Assembly: GCA_938045435.1 (NCBI GenBank)
Contig: CALIBA010000223.1
Coordinates: 1-5,632, forward strand
Origin: an uncultured Selenomonas sp.
GTDB lineage: Bacteria; Bacillota; Negativicutes; Selenomonadales; Selenomonadaceae
Length of the DNA stretch: 5,632 bases
Direction: 5' to 3'
Shown here: positions 1 to 5,632 of the stretch, in pieces
Layout: the number at the start of each line of letters is the position of its first letter
How positions within the stretch are numbered: the stretch's first letter is position 1
Notes under the pieces: model-generated
The model's database searches: none
The model's input: only the letters and a program-made list of their open reading frames with translations
Told to the model about the DNA's origin: nothing
Position numbers and translations under genes: made by a program

Positions 1-322
1 AATTGCTATTTCAAAATCGGATCTTGGTCTTTCACCAAACTCGGATGGCAATGTTATCCGTCTTGCGATTCCGCAGCCGACGCAGGAGCGCCGCAAAGAA
101 ATCATCAAGATGGTTGGAAAGAAAACGGAAGAGGCGAAGGTTGTCCTGCGCAATATTCGTCGTGATGCGAATGAGGCAATTAAAAAACTTGAGAAAGACA
201 AGGAAATTAATGAGGATGAGTCCAAGCGTGGACAGGATTCTGTACAAAAGCTCATAGACAAATTCGTCAAGCAGATGGAAGAGATGCGTGCAGCGAAGGA
301 AAAAGAGGTTATGGAGATCTGA
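1..322 (+). CDS. frr: Ribosome recycling factor, C-terminal part (5' end outside window)
   Basis: Ribosome recycling factor works in the cytoplasm with EF-G to split the post-termination ribosome and release mRNA and tRNA. The reading frame is open from base 2 to a TGA at 320-322, giving 106 residues; the family is usually about 185 residues, so roughly the first 80 are missing upstream. The visible part starts with the recognisable AISKSDLGLSPNSDGNVIRL stretch (the domain II to domain I return), followed by IPQPTQERRKE, the RNIRRDANE segment of the long-helix bundle (domain I) and a charged helical C-terminus rich in K and E. These are standard RRF landmarks and nothing looks degraded. The stop codon overlaps the start of the next small gene by one base, which suggests translational coupling. 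An ATG at 110 is internal to this gene and is not a real start. Confidence 0.97.
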   Translation, partial: IAISKSDLGLSPNSDGNVIRLAIPQPTQERRKEIIKMVGKKTEEAKVVLRNIRRDANEAIKKLEKDKEINEDESKRGQDSVQKLIDKFVKQMEEMRAAKEKEVMEI

Positions 323-555
323 TGCCGTTTTATGATCTTTTGGCGCGTCCATGGGCGGAAAGCCAACCGGTTCTTGAAGCTGCAGGCATTTCCTATGAGG
401 TTGTGCAGACACGAGCGTCGCGTGATTTTTTTGGAGTTGATGAGCAGCAGCTCTATGTCCTGCGCATACGGGATATAGGCACATGTGTTCAGGTTACACT
501 TGCACCGGCACCGCTGCGCAGCGACACTGTTGCTGCCTATGAAGAGACGATTTGA
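322..555 (+). CDS. Small conserved-looking protein of unknown function (77 aa) between frr and uppS
   Basis: I do not recognise this protein. It is 77 residues long, soluble-looking, with no membrane segment, signal peptide or cysteine pair (one Cys only, in the DIGTCVQV stretch). The N-terminal third (MPFYDLLARPWAESQPVLEAAG) could form a helix. The middle has alternating hydrophobic stretches (ISYEVVQT, QLYVLRIRD, CVQVTLAPAP) that look like beta strands, giving an overall alpha+beta impression. The ATG overlaps the frr stop (TGATG), and a GGAG at 313-316 lies 5 nt upstream, so a start here is well supported. The reading frame runs cleanly to a TGA at 553-555 and has codon use like its neighbours. 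Its position in a translation and envelope operon gives no firm functional hint. It is probably a real gene because of the tight coupling and the Shine-Dalgarno, but a role cannot be assigned. Confidence 0.75.
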   Translation: MPFYDLLARPWAESQPVLEAAGISYEVVQTRASRDFFGVDEQQLYVLRIRDIGTCVQVTLAPAPLRSDTVAAYEETI

Positions 556-626
556 CGGGCAGCAGTCCCTTTCATCCGGAGCGGAAATAGAGATACGGAT
601 CAGTTGGAGGGATGGGAAGGAGAGCC
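556..626 (+). other. Longest intergenic gap of the window, leader of uppS
   Basis: This 71-nt stretch separates the small gene from the preferred uppS start. It contains two purine-rich Shine-Dalgarno-like runs near its 3' end (606-610 and 618-622). A TTGACG at 552-557 resembles a -35 box but has no acceptable -10 hexamer 16-18 nt downstream. I see no strong hairpin followed by a T run. An internal promoter or processing site is possible but not shown. Confidence 0.4.
618..622 (+). promoter_or_regulatory. Ribosome binding site deciding the uppS start
   Basis: AGGAG lies 4 nt before the ATG at 627. The upstream in-frame ATG at 612 has its GGAGG (606-610) only 1 nt away, too close to be used, so this site favours 627. 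The GGAGG at 606-610 could add weak long-range pairing to the 627 start. Confidence 0.6.
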
Positions 627-1415
627 ATGTGGAAAAAAATATTTGGCGGCAGGAAGCGCCATTCTTCTGCTCCGCAGGAAGCACCGTCCACTCCTGTTAT
701 TGACTGTGCGGTGCCGCGTCATGTTGCCATCATCATGGACGGCAATGGACGCTGGGCAAAGGCGAAGGGCCTTTCTAGATCTGCAGGCCACGAAGCCGGC
801 GCACGTACATTAAAACGTATTGTAAAGGCTGCTTCTCGTATGGGGATCGAAGTCCTTACGGTCTATGCGTTTTCGACGGAAAATTGGAAAAGACCACCGC
901 TTGAGGTGGATTTTCTGATGCGCCTTTTTGATACGTTTTTGCAGCGTGAACTCGATGAAATGCACGCGGACAATGTTCGCATGCGCTTTATTGGACGGCG
1001 TGATCGTTTTGCTGACCGGTTTCTTCGCCGTATGCAGGATGCAGAGGAACGCATGGCACGTAATACGGGAATCCGATTTAATGTTGCGGCGAACTATGGC
1101 GGACAGGATGAGATCCTGCGCGCTGCACGTACACTTGCAAATCGTGCAGTATCAGGTGAAATTGCACCTGATGATATTGATGCCGAGATGTTTTCAAATG
1201 CCCTGGATACATCTGGCGATCCACCCGTTGATCTCTTTATCCGCACCAGCGGAGATTTAAGGTTGAGTAATTTTCTCTTATGGCAGTCTGCCTATGCGGA
1301 GTTCTGGTTTACGGATACACATTGGCCGGACTTTACACCCGAGGAACTTGCATCTGCCATTGAGAATTTTGCGGGGCGCAATCGACGCTTTGGCGGGCTT
1401 TCTACGGAGGATTAG
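627..1415 (+). CDS. uppS: Isoprenyl transferase / undecaprenyl diphosphate synthase (cis-prenyltransferase)
   Basis: UppS adds eight isopentenyl units in cis to farnesyl diphosphate, giving undecaprenyl diphosphate, the C55 lipid carrier for peptidoglycan and other envelope polymers; it is a cytoplasmic, membrane-associated enzyme. From the ATG at 627 the protein is 262 residues. All family motifs are present: HVAIIMDGNGRWA at 32-44 with the Mg/diphosphate Asp38, GHEAG with His55, YAFSTENW at 80-87, NYGG in the centre, and RTSGDLRLSNFLLW at 206-219 with Arg206, Arg212 and Ser214, followed by Glu225. These line up with E. coli Asp26, His43, Arg194, Arg200, Ser202 and Glu213 at a constant offset of 12. 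The extra length is a basic, disordered-looking N-terminus (MWKKIFGGRKRH...). An alternative ATG at 612 would add five residues but has a poorly placed Shine-Dalgarno. cdsA starts 2 nt after the stop. Confidence 0.97.
   Translation: MWKKIFGGRKRHSSAPQEAPSTPVIDCAVPRHVAIIMDGNGRWAKAKGLSRSAGHEAGARTLKRIVKAASRMGIEVLTVYAFSTENWKRPPLEVDFLMRLFDTFLQRELDEMHADNVRMRFIGRRDRFADRFLRRMQDAEERMARNTGIRFNVAANYGGQDEILRAARTLANRAVSGEIAPDDIDAEMFSNALDTSGDPPVDLFIRTSGDLRLSNFLLWQSAYAEFWFTDTHWPDFTPEELASAIENFAGRNRRFGGLSTED
1406..1410 (+). promoter_or_regulatory. Ribosome binding site for the TTG-initiated cdsA
   Basis: GGAGG inside the last codons of uppS lies 7 nt before TTG at 1418. This ideal spacing is the main argument for a TTG start, since no ATG or GTG is suitably placed at the N-terminus. 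Confidence 0.75.
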
Positions 1416-1417
1416 CA

Positions 1418-2239
1418 TTGATTACACGCATCATTTCCGGTGCTGTTGGTATTGTTATTGCTGCCTATGTAATTGAGCAGGGAGGGATGCCGTTTGCTAT
1501 AGCTGCACTGGTGCTTGCCCTGCTTACATGGTTCGAGTTTACACGCGCCTTTTCTCCGCAGGGAGGTGCTTTGCCGCGCTTCATTGGCAGTATAGGAATT
1601 GCGGTGCTTTTGATAGGTGCCTTTCAAGGGCGCTTTGATCTCATGATGCTTTCTATGATGGCGGTGATGCTTCTTCTTATTGCATTGTGTGTTTTTTTAC
1701 ATCGTGCAATAGCCGTGCCAGATGCGTGTATTTTCGTAGCAGGAGTCTTTTATATTGGTTTGCCATTTGCACATCTGACTCTGCTGCGGTTTCTCACAGG
1801 AGATGTTTTTATCACACCTGTTGGAAGTATGGATGTTGGTACGGCTATGGTTTGGGTCATGTTCATTGGGACATGGGCAAGTGACAGTTTTGCCTACTTT
1901 GCGGGGCGTGCATTTGGAGCGCATCCTCTTGCCCCCGTGATTAGTCCGAATAAGACAGTCGAGGGGTTTCTTGGTGGTGTTGTCGGGACAACTGTTGTGA
2001 TTGCAGGGCTGTCTCATCTGCTTCATCTGCCGCTTGTACAGATGGCAGGGCTTGGCTTTGCGACTGCACTTTTTGGGACGCTTGGTGATCTCGTAGAATC
2101 CATGATGAAACGCTACACGGGAATCAAGGATTCTGGGGCGCTGATTCCAGGACATGGCGGAATGTGGGATCGTTTTGACAGTGTGCTTTTTACTGCACCG
2201 CTGGTCTATTACTATACGATATATTTTGTGCTTCGTTGA
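1418..2239 (+). CDS. cdsA: Phosphatidate cytidylyltransferase (CDP-diglyceride synthase)
   Basis: CdsA is an integral membrane enzyme that makes CDP-diacylglycerol from phosphatidic acid and CTP, the branch point for phosphatidylglycerol, phosphatidylserine/ethanolamine and cardiolipin. The protein is 273 residues from a TTG start, a normal length. It is strongly hydrophobic, with several membrane segments filling the N-terminal half (roughly residues 5-20, 25-42, 55-70, 75-95, 102-125) and more from about 143 onward. The C-terminal part has WASDSFAYFAGR, the SPNKTVEG motif at 176-183 and the full CDP-alcohol cytidylyltransferase signature at 228-254: S-x2-K-R, then K-D-S-G, then P-G-H-G-G-x-x-D-R-x-D. 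No catalytic residue appears to be missing. The start MITRIISGAVG resembles other CdsA N-termini. It lies 2 nt after uppS, consistent with co-translation; 25 nt separate it from rseP. Confidence 0.96.
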   Translation: MITRIISGAVGIVIAAYVIEQGGMPFAIAALVLALLTWFEFTRAFSPQGGALPRFIGSIGIAVLLIGAFQGRFDLMMLSMMAVMLLLIALCVFLHRAIAVPDACIFVAGVFYIGLPFAHLTLLRFLTGDVFITPVGSMDVGTAMVWVMFIGTWASDSFAYFAGRAFGAHPLAPVISPNKTVEGFLGGVVGTTVVIAGLSHLLHLPLVQMAGLGFATALFGTLGDLVESMMKRYTGIKDSGALIPGHGGMWDRFDSVLFTAPLVYYYTIYFVLR

Positions 2240-2253
2240 GTACTGATGATATA

Positions 2254-2259
2254 AAGGAG
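2254..2259 (+). promoter_or_regulatory. Strong ribosome binding site for rseP
   Basis: AAGGAG lies 5 nt before ATG at 2265. A TTG at 2262 is in the same frame but only 2 nt from this site, so ATG 2265 is the better start. Confidence 0.8.
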
Positions 2260-2264
2260 TTTTG

Positions 2265-3305
2265 ATGTTAGAGAAAATTGTCGCGACCATTTTTGTCTTC
2301 GGACTTCTCGTATTCGTTCATGAACTCGGTCATTTTATCACGGCAAAACTGACTGGTATGCGTGTGGATGAGTTTGCGATCGGCTTTGGCCCGCGCCTTG
2401 TCAGGTTTCGCTATGGGGAGACGGTTTATTCCATTCGCATCATTCCCCTTGGTGGGTTCAATGATATTGCAGGAATGACACCAGATCAAAACGAAGCAGG
2501 AGATCGGGGATATTGCCGCAAACCGATTCTTTCTCGTATGATTGTCATTCTCGCAGGGTCAGCGATGAACTTCATTTTGCCAGTTCTGTTATTTTTTGGT
2601 ATCTTTTTCTTCGCTGGGGTGCAGACGCCAAATCCCGCTCCTGTCATTGGGACGGTACTATCTGACAATCCAGCAGCAGAGGCAGGGCTAAAGGCGCAGG
2701 ACCGTGTCCTCTCCATTGATGGGAAAACAGTGGAAACATGGCAGGAGATGGTGGAGGTCATCCGTGCGAGCCATGGAACAGTTCCCATGACAATGCAGGT
2801 GGAGCGTGATGGGGCAGCATTGACGGTCAGTGTTAAGGCACGCTATGACAACGCACAGCAGCGTGGCTATATCGGTATCATAAATGACTACGACATCACC
2901 TATCCCAGCTTTATTCAGTCTGCTGTGATGTCGGTTGAACGGACGGGCATGATTATTGCCATGATGCTTGAGGCACTTTATCGTATCATCCTTGAACTTT
3001 CAGGCTCAGAGCTTGCTGGTCCCATTGGAGTAGCCCAGATGGCAGGAGAGGTGGCAGAAATGGGAATTGTGCCGCTCCTTAATTTTGCGGCACTCCTCAG
3101 TCTCAACCTTGCTATCATCAACTTGCTCCCTGTACCGGCACTGGATGGCGGGCACTTTTTGACACTCTGTGTTGAGGCTGTGCGCGGCAAGCCGCTGAGC
3201 CCGAAGGTCATGCACTATATTCAAAATGCTGGTGTGGGTTTTATCATTTTACTCATGCTGCTTGCGATGAAGAACGATATTGTACGTATCTTTGCGGGAG
3301 GTTGA
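2265..3305 (+). CDS. rseP: RIP metalloprotease of the site-2 protease family (RseP/RasP)
   Basis: This is a zinc intramembrane protease of the M50B (site-2) family, which cleaves membrane-spanning substrates such as anti-sigma factors or leftover signal peptides. From ATG 2265 it has 346 residues. The first membrane segment (about 4-24) carries the zinc motif HELGH at 19-23. It is followed by GFGPRL and the IPLGGF membrane-associated loop. A second segment around AGSAMNFILPVLLFF leads to one PDZ domain at about 120-193. The third segment holds NLLPVPALDGGHF with the third zinc ligand Asp294 (LDG at 293-295). A last hydrophobic helix lies near the C-terminus. A single PDZ domain and this length are usual for Gram-positive and related lineages; E. 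coli RseP has two. The substrate cannot be told from the window. No dxr lies immediately upstream, although that is a frequent neighbour. Confidence 0.96.
   Translation: MLEKIVATIFVFGLLVFVHELGHFITAKLTGMRVDEFAIGFGPRLVRFRYGETVYSIRIIPLGGFNDIAGMTPDQNEAGDRGYCRKPILSRMIVILAGSAMNFILPVLLFFGIFFFAGVQTPNPAPVIGTVLSDNPAAEAGLKAQDRVLSIDGKTVETWQEMVEVIRASHGTVPMTMQVERDGAALTVSVKARYDNAQQRGYIGIINDYDITYPSFIQSAVMSVERTGMIIAMMLEALYRIILELSGSELAGPIGVAQMAGEVAEMGIVPLLNFAALLSLNLAIINLLPVPALDGGHFLTLCVEAVRGKPLSPKVMHYIQNAGVGFIILLMLLAMKNDIVRIFAGG
3296..3301 (+). promoter_or_regulatory. Probable ribosome binding site for ispG, unusually far from the start
   Basis: GGGAGG within the last codons of rseP lies 12 nt before the in-frame ATG at 3314. 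It directly abuts a TTG at 3302, which is therefore an unlikely start. It is 16 nt before another ATG at 3318, which is out of frame. The spacing is long, so initiation may depend on coupling to rseP termination at 3303-3305. Confidence 0.5.
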
Positions 3306-3313
3306 TCCTCTTT

Positions 3314-4393
3314 ATGCATGCATATCAGCGCCGGAAAACCCGGCAGATCCATATTGGAAATATTCCCATCGGGGGCGGAGCACCGATCTCTGTGCAATCC
3401 ATGTGCAATACAAAGACAACGGATACGGAGGCGACCGTCCAGCAGATTCGGGAGCTTGCAGCGGCAGGGTGTGATATTGTTCGCGTGGCAGTACCGAATA
3501 TGGAAGCAGCGAAAAATCTCGGTCATATCATTAGGCAGGTAAAAACGCCGCTCGTTGCAGATATTCACTTCGACTATAAACTTGCGCTTGAGGCAATGGC
3601 ACAGGGGGTTGCGGCGCTGCGCATCAACCCCGGCAATATTGGTGGAACGGAGCGCGTCAAGAAGGTTGTTGCGGCGGCACGTGAGGGGGGTATTCCCATA
3701 CGCATTGGTGTCAATGCAGGGTCGCTTGATCATAAGATTCTCACAAAGTATGGTGGAACCACTGCTGAGGCACTTGTTGCATCTGCCATGGAGCATGTTC
3801 ATATTCTGGAAGAGCTCAATTTTTATGATATGAAAATTTCACTCAAGGCGCATGATGTACCGCTGACGCTTGCGGCGTATCGCCTTATGAGCGAGCATGT
3901 GGATTATCCACTGCACATCGGCATCACAGAGGCAGGCACTGCAGGAACGGGTATCATAAAGTCCTCTGTCGGTGTTGGTGCACTGCTCGCCGAGGGCATC
4001 GGCGATACGATACGTATATCCCTCACGGGAGACCCTGTTGTTGAGGTGCGCACAGCAAATGAGATTTTGAAGGCGCTTGGTCTGAAAGAGTATGGGCCGA
4101 CGCTTGTTGCTTGTCCGACCTGCGGACGTACGAGCATCAACCTCGTAGAGATTGCAGAAAAGGTTGAGGAACGGCTGCGCGGTCTGGAAGAACCGATTGA
4201 AGTCGCCGTGATGGGTTGCATTGTCAATGGTCCGGGTGAGGCGCGCGGCGCGGATGTTGGGATTGCAGGCGGCAATGGCGAGGGGCTGATCTTCCGCAAG
4301 GGGGAGGTCGTGCGCAAGGTAAAAGAAGAAGATCTGCTTTCCGAACTGTTTCGGGAAATTGATGCGATATTGGAGGAACGCAAGAAGTCATGA
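3314..4393 (+). CDS. ispG: 4-hydroxy-3-methylbut-2-en-1-yl diphosphate synthase (flavodoxin or ferredoxin dependent)
   Basis: IspG (GcpE) performs the penultimate step of the MEP isoprenoid pathway, reductively opening the cyclic diphosphate MEcPP to HMBPP with a 4Fe-4S cluster; it is cytoplasmic. From ATG 3314 it has 359 residues, in the usual range for the short bacterial form without the inserted domain. The N-terminal TIM-barrel part shows RKTRQIHIGNIPIGG, VQSMCNTKTTD, LVADIHFDYKLA, RINPGNIGG and GITEAGT. The C-terminal reductase-like domain holds CPTCGRT (Cys267, Cys270) and GCIVNGPGEA (Cys302, Glu309), the three cysteines and one glutamate that bind the cluster. A longer version from TTG 3302 is possible but has no spacing for its Shine-Dalgarno. 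The stop overlaps the proS start by 4 nt. Its presence means the organism makes isoprenoids by the MEP route, which would feed UppS in the same operon. Confidence 0.97.
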   Translation: MHAYQRRKTRQIHIGNIPIGGGAPISVQSMCNTKTTDTEATVQQIRELAAAGCDIVRVAVPNMEAAKNLGHIIRQVKTPLVADIHFDYKLALEAMAQGVAALRINPGNIGGTERVKKVVAAAREGGIPIRIGVNAGSLDHKILTKYGGTTAEALVASAMEHVHILEELNFYDMKISLKAHDVPLTLAAYRLMSEHVDYPLHIGITEAGTAGTGIIKSSVGVGALLAEGIGDTIRISLTGDPVVEVRTANEILKALGLKEYGPTLVACPTCGRTSINLVEIAEKVEERLRGLEEPIEVAVMGCIVNGPGEARGADVGIAGGNGEGLIFRKGEVVRKVKEEDLLSELFREIDAILEERKKS

Positions 4394-5632
4394 GAGCCAC
4401 GAATCTTTATGCACCTACGCTTAGGAATACACCTGCTGAAGCGGTACTTGCCAGCCATCGTCTGATGTATCGTGCAGGGATGATACGCAAATCGGCGGGT
4501 GGTATGTATACCTATCTGCCGCTTGCTTGGCGTACGCTTCGGAAAATTGAGCAGATCATCCGTGAGGAGATGGATACAGCGGGCGGTCAGGAGATTCTAA
4601 TGCCCATTTTGCAGCCTTCTGAACTTTGGGAGGAAAGCGGGCGTTGGAACGCATACGGTGCGGAAATGATTCGGGTTGTGGATCGCCATGATCGGGAATT
4701 TTGTATGGGCCCCACCCATGAAGAGATGATTACGGCGCTCGTGCGTGATGAGCTGCGTTCCTACAAGCAGCTTCCGCTCATGCTCTATCAGATTCAGGAT
4801 AAATTCCGTGATGAGCGGCGGCCGCGTTTTGGTGTCATGCGGAGCCGTGAGTTTATCATGAAGGATCTTTATTCCTTTGATAAAGACGTTGATGGAATGC
4901 AGGATTCTTATCACAAGATGTATGAGGCGTATTCCAATGTATTCACGCGTTGCGGACTGAATTTTCGCGTAGTAGAGGCTGACAGCGGTGCCATTGGCGG
5001 CGGGAACTCCGAGGAGTTTACCGTCATTGCGCCCGAGGGGGAGTCCCGCATTGCCTGCTGCGATAGCTGCGGTTATGCGGCGAGCGATGAAAAGGCGGAA
5101 CTTCGTCCGCTTGATGCACTCGATGAGGCGCCACTGCCGATTGAAAAGATCTCGACACCGCATACGAATACCATTGCGCTGCTTGCGGCATATTTGAACA
5201 TTCCCGTGGAAAAGACCATCAAAGCAGTTGCCTTCCAGACAGAGGATGATCATCTCATTCTTGCATTTTTGCGTGGCGACCACGAGGTCAACGAGGTAAA
5301 ACTTGTAAATGCAGTTCCAGGAGCACGTGATCTGCGTATGGCAGATGAGGAAGCCATACGCACTGCAGGTGGTTGTCCAGGCTTCATGAGTCCAATCGGC
5401 ATTCGAAAGGGGGTGCACATTGTCGTTGATGAAACGGCAATGCGAATGAAGAATGCTGTCTCCGGTGCAAACGAGGTAGATTTTCACTACAAGAATGTCA
5501 ATCCACTGCGGGATTTTAAGGAGGTCATTGTCGCAGATATTCGCCTTGTAGCAGAGGGGGATGCATGCCCTGCGTGCATGCAAGGGCATCTGCACATTAG
5601 CCGTGGAATTGAGGCGGGGCAGATCTTTGCGC
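4390..5632 (+). CDS. proS: Prolyl-tRNA synthetase, bacterial type with editing insertion, 5' part (3' end outside window)
   Basis: ProRS charges tRNA-Pro with proline in the cytoplasm. Translation from ATG 4390 runs open to the window edge, giving 414 residues of a protein usually near 570. It begins MRATNLYAPTLRNTPAEA. The class II catalytic core follows: PSELWEESGRW, the PTHEE stretch at 108-112, and motif 2 spanning FRDERRPRFG to SREFIMKDLYSF (about 139-163, with Arg140 and Glu142). GAIGGGNSEEF comes next. The editing (INS/YbaK-like) domain then spans about 230-385, with Lys278, RGDHEVNEVK, the GxxxP motif at 331-335 (within GCPGFMSPIG) and SGANEVDFHYKN; this domain clears Ala-tRNA-Pro. 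Cysteine pairs C224-x2-C227 and C393-x2-C396 flank the insertion. The core resumes with RGIEAG. The start overlaps the ispG stop (ATGA), with GGAGG at 4372-4376, 13 nt upstream, so coupling is likely. Class II motif 3 and the anticodon-binding domain lie beyond the edge. Confidence 0.96.
   Translation, partial: MRATNLYAPTLRNTPAEAVLASHRLMYRAGMIRKSAGGMYTYLPLAWRTLRKIEQIIREEMDTAGGQEILMPILQPSELWEESGRWNAYGAEMIRVVDRHDREFCMGPTHEEMITALVRDELRSYKQLPLMLYQIQDKFRDERRPRFGVMRSREFIMKDLYSFDKDVDGMQDSYHKMYEAYSNVFTRCGLNFRVVEADSGAIGGGNSEEFTVIAPEGESRIACCDSCGYAASDEKAELRPLDALDEAPLPIEKISTPHTNTIALLAAYLNIPVEKTIKAVAFQTEDDHLILAFLRGDHEVNEVKLVNAVPGARDLRMADEEAIRTAGGCPGFMSPIGIRKGVHIVVDETAMRMKNAVSGANEVDFHYKNVNPLRDFKEVIVADIRLVAEGDACPACMQGHLHISRGIEAGQIFA

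Noticed and set aside
32..484. A 150-codon minus-strand open frame opposite frr and the small gene
   Set aside because: It covers the frr 3' part, whose protein is clearly RRF. The antisense translation shows no recognisable features.
552..557. TTGACG as a possible -35 promoter box upstream of uppS
   Set aside because: There is no TATAAT-like hexamer at 16-18 nt downstream (the sequence there is TCCGGA), so no promoter can be supported.
2262..2264. TTG as an alternative rseP start
   Set aside because: It is only 2 nt from the Shine-Dalgarno and immediately followed by a well-spaced ATG at 2265.
1697..2290. A 197-codon minus-strand open frame opposite cdsA
   Set aside because: It lies opposite the conserved CdsA signature and extends across the rseP start region. 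Its composition is odd (rich in His, Lys, Cys, Thr), no domain is recognisable, and it is explained as an antisense shadow.
3221..3802. A 193-codon minus-strand open frame opposite the rseP/ispG junction
   Set aside because: The plus strand is fully explained by RseP and IspG motifs, and the antisense product has no family features.
5565..5589. Inverted repeat ATGCCCT / AGGGCAT (7-bp stem, 11-nt loop) inside proS
   Set aside because: It falls in conserved proS coding sequence (the CPAC to GH segment), has no following T run and continues into in-frame ProRS sequence, so it is not a terminator. It is likely chance.
4597..5595. A 332-codon open frame on the minus strand opposite proS
   Set aside because: The plus strand encodes ProRS with catalytic and editing motifs throughout this interval. 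The minus-strand product is rich in Ile, Leu, Arg, His and Cys without any recognisable domain, as expected of an antisense shadow frame.

Overview
The window is one co-directional (+ strand) stretch of bacterial housekeeping genes with little spacing. In order it holds the 3' part of frr (ribosome recycling factor), a 77-codon gene of unknown function, uppS (undecaprenyl diphosphate synthase), cdsA (CDP-diglyceride synthase), rseP (site-2-type membrane protease), ispG (4Fe-4S enzyme of the MEP isoprenoid pathway) and the 5' part of proS (prolyl-tRNA synthetase). frr is cut by the left edge and proS by the right edge.

The order frr-uppS-cdsA-(dxr)-rseP-(ispG)-proS is a classic Firmicutes arrangement. 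With ispG between rseP and proS, the intermediate GC content and the protein flavour, it points to a Negativicutes (Selenomonas/Veillonella-like) organism. That assignment is inference from gene order and sequence character, not from a search.

Layout: frr stop and small-ORF start share one base (TGATG). A 71-nt gap then precedes uppS. cdsA begins 2 nt after uppS with a TTG codon. rseP follows after a 25-nt gap with a strong Shine-Dalgarno. ispG starts 8 nt after rseP. proS overlaps ispG by 4 nt (ATGA). No terminator, RNA gene, mobile element, CRISPR array or repeat family is visible, so the block reads as one transcription unit whose promoter lies upstream of the window.

Functionally, ispG contributes to IPP/DMAPP supply, UppS condenses these into the C55 carrier lipid for peptidoglycan and other envelope polymers, and CdsA makes the CDP-diacylglycerol used for phospholipids. 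RseP is an intramembrane protease typically tied to envelope signalling or clearance of signal-peptide remnants. frr and proS are translation genes.

The most notable point is that no dxr lies between cdsA and rseP, where many relatives carry it, although ispG implies a working MEP pathway. The second is the unrecognised small gene coupled to frr. I found no evidence for a new defence, mobile or otherwise undescribed multi-gene system; the region is mostly ordinary core genome.
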